Shown: in pieces, positions 1 through 7,927 of the stretch
Numbering within the stretch: the first letter of the stretch is position 1
How the letters are laid out: each line of letters begins with the position of its first letter
Source of the DNA: SHZI01 sp964407855
Lineage (GTDB): Bacteria > Pseudomonadota > Gammaproteobacteria > Steroidobacterales > GCA-2729495
Reading direction: 5' to 3'
DNA: 21,544 nt
Assembly (NCBI GenBank): GCA_964407855.1
Contig: CAYOXI010000046.1
Coordinates: 1-21,544 of the forward strand
Notes under the pieces: model-generated
Told to the model about the DNA's origin: nothing
Seen by the model: the letters and a program-made list of their open reading frames with translations, nothing else
The model's database searches: none
Program-made: the position numbers and the translations under genes

Positions 1-70
1 TTAGCTCAGCTGGTAGAGCAGCGGACTTTTAATCCGTTGGTCGATGGTTCAAATCCATCACGGCCCACCA
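1..70 (+). tRNA. tRNA-Lys (anticodon UUU), 5' end cut off by the window
   Basis: The D-arm (TTAGCTCAGCTGGTAGAGC), anticodon stem-loop, T-arm (GGTTCAAATCC) and an encoded 3' CCA at 68-70 are all visible. The anticodon loop is CTTTTAA with TTT at 28-30, so it decodes AAA/AAG lysine codons. The 3' acceptor strand ACGGCCC (60-66) has its partner outside the window except for the T at position 1. The missing part is therefore six bases and the full tRNA would be 76 nt. The CCA is followed directly by unrelated sequence, and no poly-T terminator is visible after it. Confidence 0.96.
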
Positions 71-100
71 CTACCTCTGCCCGATCCGGCAGTGACCGAA

Positions 101-129
101 TTGGCCGGGCGCGATGCGCCATGCATAAT
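101..129 (+). promoter_or_regulatory. Candidate sigma70 promoter for glgP
   Basis: A TTGGCC box (101-106, 4/6 of TTGACA) lies 17 bp before CATAAT (124-129, 5/6 of TATAAT). This predicts a transcript start near 136 and a leader of about 35 nt before the glgP ATG at 171. The spacer holds a short inverted repeat, GGCGC-GAT-GCGCC (108-120). It could be an operator or chance GC symmetry. Nothing else is seen between the tRNA end (70) and glgP. Confidence 0.4.
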
Positions 130-170
130 GTACTACTGCGACAGGGACGCCCGCAGCCGATGCACAAGCC

Positions 171-2795
171 ATGAACCGCCAGAAGTTTTCCTTACACGTC
201 TCACCCAGGCTTCCCGAGAAGATCGCGCGCTTGCAGGATCTGGCCGGCAACCTCTGGTTCAGCTGGCACCGTCCCACGCGGCACCTGTTCGACCTGCTGG
301 ACCGGGACCTGTGGTGGAAGACCGGACGCAACCCACGGGTTTTCCTTCGCTGCGTGGACCAGAGCGTGCTCGAGAACGCGGCGTCGAACGAGAGCTTCCT
401 TGGTGCGTATCGCAGGGCACTCGCCGAGTTCGACTCCTATCTCGAAGAGAAATCAGCCGGCAACCGTCCGGCCGGACTGACCAAAGACGATCTGGTGGCC
501 TATTTCTGTGCAGAGTTTGGCTATCACGAGAGTTTTCCCATTTACTCTGGCGGTCTGGGTATTCTTGCCGGCGACCACTGCAAGACGGCCAGCGACCTGG
601 GGCTCCCGTTCGTGGCCGTCGGCCTGATGTACCGGCAGGGCTACTTCAACCAGCGTATCGACGAGCACGGGCAGCAGATTGCCGAGTACGCGACCATTCC
701 CGCGGATGACGCGCCCGTAAGGCCGGCGATCGACCGCGAAGGGCGCGAGATCGTCGTCAGCTGTGACCTCGGCGGGCGGGCGGTCGCGGTCAGGGTCTGG
801 CAGGCGGACGTCGGCCGCGTGCCGGTGCTGCTGCTGGATACAGATCTTCCCCAGAACGACCCGGAGGATTGCCAGATCACCCGACAGCTCTACGGCGGCG
901 GTAGTGACATGCGCCTGCGCCAGGAGATCGTGCTGGGTATCGGCGGCGTGCGAGCCCTGCGGGCAGCAGGCAGGGAACCCCGGGTCTGGCACATCAACGA
1001 AGGGCATGCGGCCTTCCAGATTGTGGAGCGCGTCCGGGAGCTGGTGACCGGCGGACTGGAATTCCCCGTCGCCATCGAGGCGGTTGCGGCCAGCACGGTG
1101 TTTACCACGCACACACCCGTGTCTGCTGGCCACGATGTATTCGACAGGCATGTGGTCCAGAACTGTCTGCGGCAGGTGATTGCAGACCTGGGCGTCAGCG
1201 AGGACGACTTCTTCGCGCTGGCGGCGGAAAGCAGCCAGCACGCCGGTTTCAACATGACGCGGCTGGCACTCGGTGGCGCGCGCCAGGTAAACGGGGTGAG
1301 TCGGCTGCACCGGTCCGTCACGGCGGAGATCTGCGCCAGCCACTGGCCGGAAGTCGATCCGGCCGAGAATCCGATCGGCTACGTGACCAACGGTGTGCAC
1401 GTACCGACCTTCATGCAGCCGGAGTGGGCCGACCTGCTCGAACAGAACCTGGGAGCCGGCTGGCGTACCCAGATGGTCGATCGGGATCTGCTTCGTCAGA
1501 TCGAGGAGATCCCGGACGGGCGCTTCTGGTACGTGTGTCAGCAGGTCAAGGCGGGCATGCTCCGGGGTCTGCGGGACCGCCTTACCCGGCAACACGCCCG
1601 GAACAAGCTGTCAGAGGCTCATCTGCGCCGCCTGCTGAAGTATGTCGACCCGGATCGACCCGATGCGCTGACCATCGGCTTCGGGCGCCGGTTTGCCACC
1701 TACAAGCGCGCCACCCTGCTGTTCAACGACCTCGACTGGCTGAGGACGGTGGTGGACAACGATGAGCGGCCTGTCGTCTTCGTTTTTGCCGGCAAGGCCC
1801 ACCCGGCGGATCATCCGGCCCAGGAACTGCTGCGCCAGATCCACCACGTGGGCAACCTGCCGGAGTTTGCCGGCAAGGTGCTGCTGGTCGAGGGCTATGA
1901 CATGGGCCTTGGCCGACTCCTGACCTCCGGGGTGGACGTGTGGCTGAATACCCCGGTGCATCCGATGGAGGCCAGCGGGACGTCCGGGATGAAAGCTGCC
2001 ATCAACGGTACGGTCAACGTCAGCGTGCTTGATGGCTGGTGGGCCGAGGCCTATGACGGTCAGAACGGCTGGGCCATACCGCCATCACCCCGCAGCCACG
2101 ATGCGGCGGAACGTGACCAGCATGATGCCCGCACGCTCTACGAGATCCTCCAGGATGAGGTGATCCCCCTTTACTATGCGCGGGACGAGCGCCTCGGCTA
2201 CTCCCCCGAATGGGTTCGCAAGTGCAAGCATTCGATGGCCACGGTGCTGCCCCACTTCAACATGAACCGGGTCGTACAGGACTACGCCAGCATCTACTAT
2301 GGGCCGGCCGCCCGTCGGGGCCGGCTGCTGTCCGACAACCACCATGCCGCCGCCCGCAACCTGTCCGAGTGGAAGCGACGGGTCCGGATCGCCTGGCCCG
2401 GTGTGACGCTGCAGCTTGCCGGTACGGCGCCCTCGCGCGTCGAGTTCAGCGAGGTCGTCACGCTGGAGGTCGACGTCTCCCTCAATGGCCTGCTGCCCGA
2501 GGACGTGCGCGTGGAGTGCCTCGTCTCCCGGGAGCTCTGCTCCGAGGTCACCGTGCCAGTGCGCCGCTTTGCGGACGGCGGCGTGTCCGGATCCGGTTTG
2601 CGTCAGATCGATGGCGAGCCGGTATTTGTCCAGTCTTTCAGTGCTGTCGGCGTGGAGGCAGGTGCGGTCAGTCGTCGCTATCGGGTGTCCCTGGCTTCAC
2701 CCTGGTGTGGTGCCCTTCGCTATCAGGTCAGGGCGATACCGACCCACCCGGATCTGGCTCATCCACACGAACTGGGTCTGATGCGCTGGGCCTGA
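171..2795 (+). CDS. glgP: Alpha-glucan phosphorylase (GT35, DUF3417-containing type)
   Basis: Phosphorolyses terminal alpha-1,4 bonds of glycogen or maltodextrin to release glucose-1-phosphate in the cytoplasm, using PLP. The 874-residue protein belongs to the phosphorylase subgroup with an extra N-terminal DUF3417-like segment (about residues 10-95), unlike E. coli GlgP/MalP. Seen motifs are SGGLGILAGDH (126-136), a WHINEGHAAF segment, GFGRRFATYKRA (about 503-514) and the PLP-lysine region ASGTSGMKAAINGT with the lysine at 608. The last ~110 residues look like a beta-rich appended domain with no catalytic motif. ATG 171 is the start that keeps the conserved N-terminus, although no clear Shine-Dalgarno precedes it. 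It is convergent with glgB 28 bp away. The family assignment is firm; whether its preferred substrate is glycogen or short maltodextrin cannot be told. Confidence 0.93.
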   Translation: MNRQKFSLHVSPRLPEKIARLQDLAGNLWFSWHRPTRHLFDLLDRDLWWKTGRNPRVFLRCVDQSVLENAASNESFLGAYRRALAEFDSYLEEKSAGNRPAGLTKDDLVAYFCAEFGYHESFPIYSGGLGILAGDHCKTASDLGLPFVAVGLMYRQGYFNQRIDEHGQQIAEYATIPADDAPVRPAIDREGREIVVSCDLGGRAVAVRVWQADVGRVPVLLLDTDLPQNDPEDCQITRQLYGGGSDMRLRQEIVLGIGGVRALRAAGREPRVWHINEGHAAFQIVERVRELVTGGLEFPVAIEAVAASTVFTTHTPVSAGHDVFDRHVVQNCLRQVIADLGVSEDDFFALAAESSQHAGFNMTRLALGGARQVNGVSRLHRSVTAEICASHWPEVDPAENPIGYVTNGVHVPTFMQPEWADLLEQNLGAGWRTQMVDRDLLRQIEEIPDGRFWYVCQQVKAGMLRGLRDRLTRQHARNKLSEAHLRRLLKYVDPDRPDALTIGFGRRFATYKRATLLFNDLDWLRTVVDNDERPVVFVFAGKAHPADHPAQELLRQIHHVGNLPEFAGKVLLVEGYDMGLGRLLTSGVDVWLNTPVHPMEASGTSGMKAAINGTVNVSVLDGWWAEAYDGQNGWAIPPSPRSHDAAERDQHDARTLYEILQDEVIPLYYARDERLGYSPEWVRKCKHSMATVLPHFNMNRVVQDYASIYYGPAARRGRLLSDNHHAAARNLSEWKRRVRIAWPGVTLQLAGTAPSRVEFSEVVTLEVDVSLNGLLPEDVRVECLVSRELCSEVTVPVRRFADGGVSGSGLRQIDGEPVFVQSFSAVGVEAGAVSRRYRVSLASPWCGALRYQVRAIPTHPDLAHPHELGLMRWA

Positions 2796-2819
2796 TGCGC
2801 CGGATCTGATGCGTTCGCC
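2778..2819. repeat. Three tandem 14-bp units at the glgP 3' end
   Basis: CTGATGCG occurs at 2778, 2792 and 2806, exactly 14 bp apart. The units are CTGATGCGCTGGGC, CTGATGCGCCGGAT and CTGATGCGTTCGCC. The second copy contains the glgP stop codon (2793-2795) and the third fills the gap to glgB. It encodes LMRWA before the stop, so the array probably arose by slippage at the end of the gene. No hairpin plus T-tract is seen here, so it is not an obvious terminator. Confidence 0.7.
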
Positions 2820-2823
2820 GGAC

Positions 2824-5031
2824 TCAGATCCCAGGAACCAGCACGATCCCTGCCAGCGGGGGCAGCGTCACGACCACGGACCAGGGCTGGTGCATCCAGG
2901 CCACCGGTTCGGCCGTGAGGATTCCGTCGTTGCCCAGATCACTGCCGCCGTAGAAGCGGGAATCCGAGTTCAGGATTTCCCGGTAATTGCCCGGAGCGGG
3001 CACCCCGACGCGGAAGCCACCCCGTGGCACCGGCGTGAAATTGAGGGCTACCACCGCCACTGTGCCGGGACCGCGACGCAGGAAGCTCAAGGTCGAGTGC
3101 TCGCCGTCGTCCCACTGCAGCCACTCGAATCCCTCGGGACTGAAGTCGAGCTGGTGGAGGGCAGGCACTCCGGCGTAAAGTCGATTGAGGTCAGCCACCA
3201 GCCGCTGGATGCCACCGTGCGCCGCGTCGCGCAGCAGGTGCCAGGGCAGGGTAGCCGCCTGGTTCCACTCCCAGGGCTGGCCCAGTTCGCAGCCCATGAA
3301 CAGCAGCTTCCGGCCGGGATAGGTCCACTGGAACACATAGAGCAGCCGCAGATTGGCCCGGCGCTGCCAGTCGTCGCCGGGCATTCGCCCCAGCAATGAG
3401 CCCTTCATATGCACGACTTCGTCGTGCGAGAAGGGGAGCACGAAGTTCTCGCTGAAGGCGTAGACAGGGCCGAAGGTCAGCAGGTGATGATGGAATTTCC
3501 GGTGTACCGGGTCGAGCGCGAAGTACTTCAGCGTGTCATGCATCCAGCCCATGTTCCATTTCATGCTGAAGCCGAGACCACCCGTGTCTGCCGGACGGCT
3601 GACGCCCGGCCAGGCCGTTGACTCCTCCGCTACGGTGATGGTGCCGGGGAAGTCCCGGTGGGTCATCGTGTTCAGTTCGCGCAGAAAACGTACGGCTTCA
3701 AGATTCTCGTTACCGCCATGGATATTTGGCGCCCATTGCCCGTCCTTGCGGCTGTAGTCGAGGTAGAGCATGGAGGCCACGGCGTCCACCCGCAGGCCGT
3801 CCACATGAAACTCGTCCAGCCAGAACCGGGCACTGGAGAGCAGGAAGCTGCGGACCTCGTTCCGGTCGAAGTTGAAGATCAGGGTGCCCCAGTCCGGGTG
3901 GCTGCCCTTCCGGGTGTCGGCGTACTCGAAGAGTGCCGAGCCGTCAAAGCGCGCAAGGCCATGGTCATCCCGCGGGAAGTGACCGGGTACCCAGTCGAGC
4001 AGGACGCCGATGCCTGCGACGTGACAGGCATTGATCAGGAAACGCAGGTCGTCCGGACTGCCATAGCGGGCCGTTGGCGCGAAATAGCCCACGGGCTGAT
4101 AGCCCCAGGATTCGTCGAGGGGATACTCGGTCAGGGGGAGGAACTCCACGTGAGTGAAGCCCTGCTCAACAAGGTAGGGAATGAGCGTTTCGGCGGCTTC
4201 GCGGAAGCCGAGCCGGCCACCTTCGGCTGCCTCCCGCCACGAGCCAAGGTGGACCTCGTAGACCGACATCGGCGCGTGCAGCCAGTCCCGTTGCCGGCGG
4301 TTCGCCAGCCACGCGTCATCGGTCCACGCAAAGCGGGAAGGCGGGGCCAGCAGCGAGGCCGTTGCCGGCCGCAACTCGGACTGGCGGGCAAAGGGGTCGC
4401 CCTTGATGCGCAGCTCCCCGGTGTGGCGATTCCGGATCTCGTACTTGTAGGGACCCTCTGCCAGTCCGGGAATGAACAGCTCCCACACACCGGAGCTGCC
4501 GCGCACCCGCATCGGGTGGCAGCGACCATCCCAGGAATTGAAGTCACCGACTACACTCACGCGCTCCGCGTCCGGTGCCCAGACAGCCAGACAGGTACCC
4601 GGTACTCCATCAACGCAACCCGCGTGGGCGCCCATGAACCGGTAGGCCGCACACTGTGTGCCTGCATTGAAGGCGGCGAGATCGGCCTCAGCCAGCTGCG
4701 GTCCGAAACTGTAGGTGTCGTGGAATTCCCTGGCGTGTCCGTCGCCGGCGATGACCCGGAGGCGATAATTTGCCGGCAACGAGTCAGGTGGTCCGGACCA
4801 CTGGAACAGGTCTGTGTTGCCGATCCGCTGCAGTGGCTCGCCGGAATCGACCAGCGAAACCGTCGCCGCGTGGGGTACCAGGACCCTGACGACGATCTGC
4901 CCGTCGGGCAGTGGATGGCGGCCCAGCCAGGCGAAGGGATCGTGCTGCCGGGCATCGAGCAGCCGCTGGAGGTCTTCCGGAATGACGGTCCAGTCAGCAG
5001 GCGCCGGTGGTTGCGCAGACTTTGCTGGCAT
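2824..5031 (-). CDS. glgB: 1,4-alpha-glucan branching enzyme (GH13)
   Basis: Cuts an alpha-1,4 chain and rejoins it as an alpha-1,6 branch during glycogen synthesis. From the chosen ATG (5031) it has 735 residues, close to the E. coli enzyme. An N-terminal GlgB-type module is followed by a CBM48-like domain (WAPDAERVSVVGDFNSWDG), the GH13 barrel and a C-terminal beta domain. The catalytic residues are the nucleophile D416 (GLRVDAVASMLYLD), acid/base E469 (TVAEESTAWPGVSRP) and D537 (FSHDEVVHMKG). The spacing between them, 53 and 121 residues, matches E. coli GlgB (405, 458, 526). A longer reading from ATG 5079 adds 16 residues but leaves only 17 bp to glgC. Neither start has a convincing Shine-Dalgarno. 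It is divergent from glgC. Confidence 0.96.
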   Translation of the reverse strand: MPAKSAQPPAPADWTVIPEDLQRLLDARQHDPFAWLGRHPLPDGQIVVRVLVPHAATVSLVDSGEPLQRIGNTDLFQWSGPPDSLPANYRLRVIAGDGHAREFHDTYSFGPQLAEADLAAFNAGTQCAAYRFMGAHAGCVDGVPGTCLAVWAPDAERVSVVGDFNSWDGRCHPMRVRGSSGVWELFIPGLAEGPYKYEIRNRHTGELRIKGDPFARQSELRPATASLLAPPSRFAWTDDAWLANRRQRDWLHAPMSVYEVHLGSWREAAEGGRLGFREAAETLIPYLVEQGFTHVEFLPLTEYPLDESWGYQPVGYFAPTARYGSPDDLRFLINACHVAGIGVLLDWVPGHFPRDDHGLARFDGSALFEYADTRKGSHPDWGTLIFNFDRNEVRSFLLSSARFWLDEFHVDGLRVDAVASMLYLDYSRKDGQWAPNIHGGNENLEAVRFLRELNTMTHRDFPGTITVAEESTAWPGVSRPADTGGLGFSMKWNMGWMHDTLKYFALDPVHRKFHHHLLTFGPVYAFSENFVLPFSHDEVVHMKGSLLGRMPGDDWQRRANLRLLYVFQWTYPGRKLLFMGCELGQPWEWNQAATLPWHLLRDAAHGGIQRLVADLNRLYAGVPALHQLDFSPEGFEWLQWDDGEHSTLSFLRRGPGTVAVVALNFTPVPRGGFRVGVPAPGNYREILNSDSRFYGGSDLGNDGILTAEPVAWMHQPWSVVVTLPPLAGIVLVPGI

Positions 5032-5096
5032 GGCTGGAGGCCGACCTATGGTGATACATTGGGCCCCAGTTTGACACATCGGACCCGCTGATCCCT

Positions 5097-6401
5097 GTGA
5101 GCATCCATTATTCCGGCAACGCGGGCCGGCCGGCGCGGTCCGGCCGCTTCGTCAGCCAGCTGACCAAGAGCACCATGGCCCTGATCATGGCCGGTGGGCG
5201 AGGGGAGCGGCTGAAGCACCTCACCGCCCACCGGGCCAAGCCGGCCACCCCCTTCGGCGGCAAGTACCGGATCATCGATTTCAGCCTGTCCAACTGCGTG
5301 AACTCGGGGATTCGCCAGATCCTGGTGCTGACCCAGTACAAGTCCCATTCCCTGATCCAGCATGTGCAACGGGGCTGGGGCTACCTGCGGGGCGAGCTCG
5401 GTGAATTTGTCCAGCTGGTACCGGCCCAGCAGAAGCTCGGCGAACTCTGGTACCGGGGCACCGCTGATTCCGTCTTCCAGAACCTCGACATCATCGAGGC
5501 GCACGCTCCTGAACTGGTCCTCGTGCTGGCCGGAGACCACGTCTACAAGATGGATTATGGCCCGATGATCGCCTACCACGTGGAGCGCCAGGCCGACATC
5601 ACCGTGGGCATGGTGCAAGTGCCAGTCGAGACCGGGCGCGAATTTGGCATTGCCACGGTAGATAACGACAACCGGATTACGCGCTTCAGCGAGAAGCCGG
5701 CGAAGCCGGAGCCCATGCCGGGTCGCAGTGATCTCGCGCTGGCTTCCATGGGCATCTACGTATTCAACCGCGAATATCTGCACGAGGTGCTGGCTGCAGA
5801 CGCGGCGGATCCTGCCTCCGCCCACGACTTTGGCAGGAACATCGTGCCGGGAGCGATCGCCACCGACCGGGTATTTGCCTATCCCTTCCAGACCGTAGAA
5901 ACCCAGGCGCAGGCGTACTGGCGTGACGTAGGGACCGTTGATGCCTTTTACGATGCCAACATGGAACTGATCTTTGTCAGCCCGGAGCTGAATCTCTACG
6001 ACGCCGAATGGCCAATCTGGACCTACCAGGAGCAGATGCCATGCGCCAAGTTCGTGCTCGACGAGGATGGTCGCCGCGGATCCGCCATCAACTCCATGGT
6101 CGCCGGGGGCTGCATCATCTCGGGCGCCAGCGTGCGCGAGTCCCTGCTGTTCTTCAATGTCACGGTGGATGAGCGTAGCGACATCTACCGGACCGTCGTC
6201 CTGCCCCACGTGCGCGTCGGCCGGGGCTGCCGGATTTCCCGGGCCATCATCGATGAGGGCTGTGTCGTCCCCGACGACACGGTGATCGGCGAAGATCTGG
6301 CACTCGACCAGGAGCGCTTTCATGTCACGGAGCAGGGCGTCGTACTCGTGACCCCCGATATGCTCGCCCCGGTTTCTCCCAGGCCTGTATCCGAGTGGTG
6401 A
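5097..6401 (+). CDS. glgC: Glucose-1-phosphate adenylyltransferase (ADP-glucose pyrophosphorylase)
   Basis: Makes ADP-glucose from ATP and glucose-1-phosphate, the committed step of bacterial glycogen synthesis. It has 434 residues, against 431 in E. coli, and aligns by eye over its whole length. The nucleotidyltransferase domain carries AGGRGERLKHLT (32-43), RAKPATPFGGKYRIIDF (46-62), YRGTADSV (119-126), LAGDHVYKMDY (144-154) and FSEKP (197-201). A C-terminal left-handed beta-helix follows and ends in the typical GVVLVTPDML. The GTG start at 5097 retains the N-terminal stretch (RFVSQLTKSTMALI) that parallels the allosteric N-terminus of the E. coli enzyme, so it is preferred over the internal ATGs. 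Sixty-five bp separate it from glgB on the other strand. A TTGACA at 5071-5076 has no matching -10 before the start codon. Confidence 0.97.
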   Translation: MSIHYSGNAGRPARSGRFVSQLTKSTMALIMAGGRGERLKHLTAHRAKPATPFGGKYRIIDFSLSNCVNSGIRQILVLTQYKSHSLIQHVQRGWGYLRGELGEFVQLVPAQQKLGELWYRGTADSVFQNLDIIEAHAPELVLVLAGDHVYKMDYGPMIAYHVERQADITVGMVQVPVETGREFGIATVDNDNRITRFSEKPAKPEPMPGRSDLALASMGIYVFNREYLHEVLAADAADPASAHDFGRNIVPGAIATDRVFAYPFQTVETQAQAYWRDVGTVDAFYDANMELIFVSPELNLYDAEWPIWTYQEQMPCAKFVLDEDGRRGSAINSMVAGGCIISGASVRESLLFFNVTVDERSDIYRTVVLPHVRVGRGCRISRAIIDEGCVVPDDTVIGEDLALDQERFHVTEQGVVLVTPDMLAPVSPRPVSEW

Positions 6402-7918
6402 GCGGCGATCCCGGTCCGGGCGGCGTGGCCGCCTTGTTTGGCAGCGGGCAACGCCGCGCGGGGGTGCTGCTGCATCCGACGTCGCTGCCGGGCAAGTGGG
6501 AGGCGGGCACCCTCGGAGCCGACGCAGACCGCTACGTGCATCTGCTCCGGGACAGCGGCTTCAGCCTCTGGCAGATGCTGCCGGTCGGGCCGGTGGGGGA
6601 GTCACTCTCACCCTATCAGACCACTTCAGCCTTCGCCGGCAATCCCAGACTCGTGGACCCTGCCACACTGGTCGAAGCCGGCTGGCTTGAGCCAGCCGGC
6701 GTGGCGGCCGGCGAGGACTGGCCCGGGCGAGCCCTGCTGCTCCATGAGGCCTGGCGGGCATTCGAGCGCCATGCAACGGCCGCACAGCACGCCGCATTCG
6801 CGGCCTGCTGGCAGGCCGAGCGCTCCTGGCTGCTGCCTTTTGCGCTGTTCTGTGCCGCCCGCGAGCGTTTCGGTGACGGCGGATGGTGGACCTGGCCACA
6901 GGAAATCCGGCAACGACAACCCGCCGCCATCGCCCGGCTGCTGGCGGAGGAACGACTGCAGATTCTCGAGACCGCCTTCATCCAGTGGAATTTTGCCCGC
7001 CAGTGGCAGACCCTCCGGAGTCACGCCCGTGCGTCGGGCGTGGAACTGATCGGCGACCTGCCGATCTACGTGGACCTCGACAGCGCGGATGTCTGGTGGC
7101 ACCGCCCGCTGTTCCGGGTAGACGAGCAAGGCCAGCCCGACTGCGTGGCCGGCGTTCCCCCCGATTACTTCAGCGCGGATGGCCAGCTCTGGGGAAACCC
7201 GCTGTATGCCTGGGATGCGATGCAGGCCGACGGCTACCGGTGGTGGATCGACCGGGTTCGCACCCAGCTCCGGCGCTTTGACTACCTGCGTATTGACCAT
7301 TTTCGGGGCCTTGAAGCCTACTGGGAAGTGCCAGCCGGAGCCGCCACAGCGGCGGGGGGCCGCTGGCAGGCGGCACCCGGCGCGGAGTTGCTCACCGCGC
7401 TGGGGCAGGCCATCGGCGGACAGCCTTTTCTCGCCGAGGATCTCGGCACCATCACGCCCGAGGTGCATGCACTGCGCCGCCAGTTTGGTCTGCCCGGCAT
7501 GCTGGTCGCCCAGTTTGCCTTTGATGGCACCGGAGACAATCCCTACCTGCCGGCGAATCATGAAGAACTGGCGGTCATCTACTCAGGTACCCACGACAAC
7601 GACACCGTCGTTGGCTGGTACCGGGAGCTGCCCGAAGGCACACGGGACTATGTTCACCAGGTGCTCGGCTGCAGTGCGGAGGAGATGCCCGGGGCACTGC
7701 TGCGGATGGTCTGGGAATCCCGGGCCGGGATCGCGATGTTTCCGCTTCAGGACCTGCTCGGGCTGGGCACCGAGGCGCGGATGAACACGCCCAATACTCC
7801 CAGGGGCAACTGGCGCTGGCGGTTCGACTGGAACCAGATTCCCCCGGGCTTTGCCAGCCAGTGCCGGCGGCAGGCGGCTGTGTCCGACCGGATGCCGGGT
7901 TGTCAGGTCGCGGCCTGA
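6395..7918 (+). CDS. malQ: 4-alpha-glucanotransferase (amylomaltase, GH77)
   Basis: Transfers alpha-1,4-glucan segments between maltodextrins, releasing glucose, and so supplies longer chains to the phosphorylase. The GH77 landmarks are present: RRAGVLLHPTSLPG (20-33), YLRIDHFRGLEAYWEVP with the nucleophile D301, FLAEDLGTITPEV with the acid/base E348, and SGTHDNDT with D401. At 507 residues it has the compact amylomaltase length, without the N-terminal extension of E. coli MalQ. Its GTG start at 6395 overlaps the end of glgC by 7 bp. A second in-frame GTG at 6398 would give a GTGA stop/start overlap. Either implies co-transcription and coupled translation with glgC. It ends 9 bp from the convergent glgA. 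Confidence 0.95.
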   Translation: MVSGDPGPGGVAALFGSGQRRAGVLLHPTSLPGKWEAGTLGADADRYVHLLRDSGFSLWQMLPVGPVGESLSPYQTTSAFAGNPRLVDPATLVEAGWLEPAGVAAGEDWPGRALLLHEAWRAFERHATAAQHAAFAACWQAERSWLLPFALFCAARERFGDGGWWTWPQEIRQRQPAAIARLLAEERLQILETAFIQWNFARQWQTLRSHARASGVELIGDLPIYVDLDSADVWWHRPLFRVDEQGQPDCVAGVPPDYFSADGQLWGNPLYAWDAMQADGYRWWIDRVRTQLRRFDYLRIDHFRGLEAYWEVPAGAATAAGGRWQAAPGAELLTALGQAIGGQPFLAEDLGTITPEVHALRRQFGLPGMLVAQFAFDGTGDNPYLPANHEELAVIYSGTHDNDTVVGWYRELPEGTRDYVHQVLGCSAEEMPGALLRMVWESRAGIAMFPLQDLLGLGTEARMNTPNTPRGNWRWRFDWNQIPPGFASQCRRQAAVSDRMPGCQVAA

Positions 7919-7927
7919 ATTGGATGC

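Noticed and set aside
108..120. GGCGC-GAT-GCGCC as a tRNA terminator
   Set aside because: The stem is only 5 bp and no T-tract follows.
5071..5076. Perfect TTGACA as the glgC -35 box
   Set aside because: The hexamers 16-18 bp downstream overlap the GTG start and do not resemble a -10.
5032..5079. Sixteen-residue longer GlgB start
   Set aside because: It would leave 17 bp to the divergent glgC start and no promoter room. The shorter protein has the usual family length. Not fully excluded.
3658..5091. 477-residue plus-strand open frame opposite glgB
   Set aside because: It is antisense to a clearly coding GH13 gene with all catalytic motifs and has no recognisable domain. Long antisense frames are expected in GC-rich DNA.
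5046..6323. 425-residue minus-strand open frame opposite glgC
   Set aside because: glgC aligns over its full length with the known enzyme; the antisense frame is a shadow.
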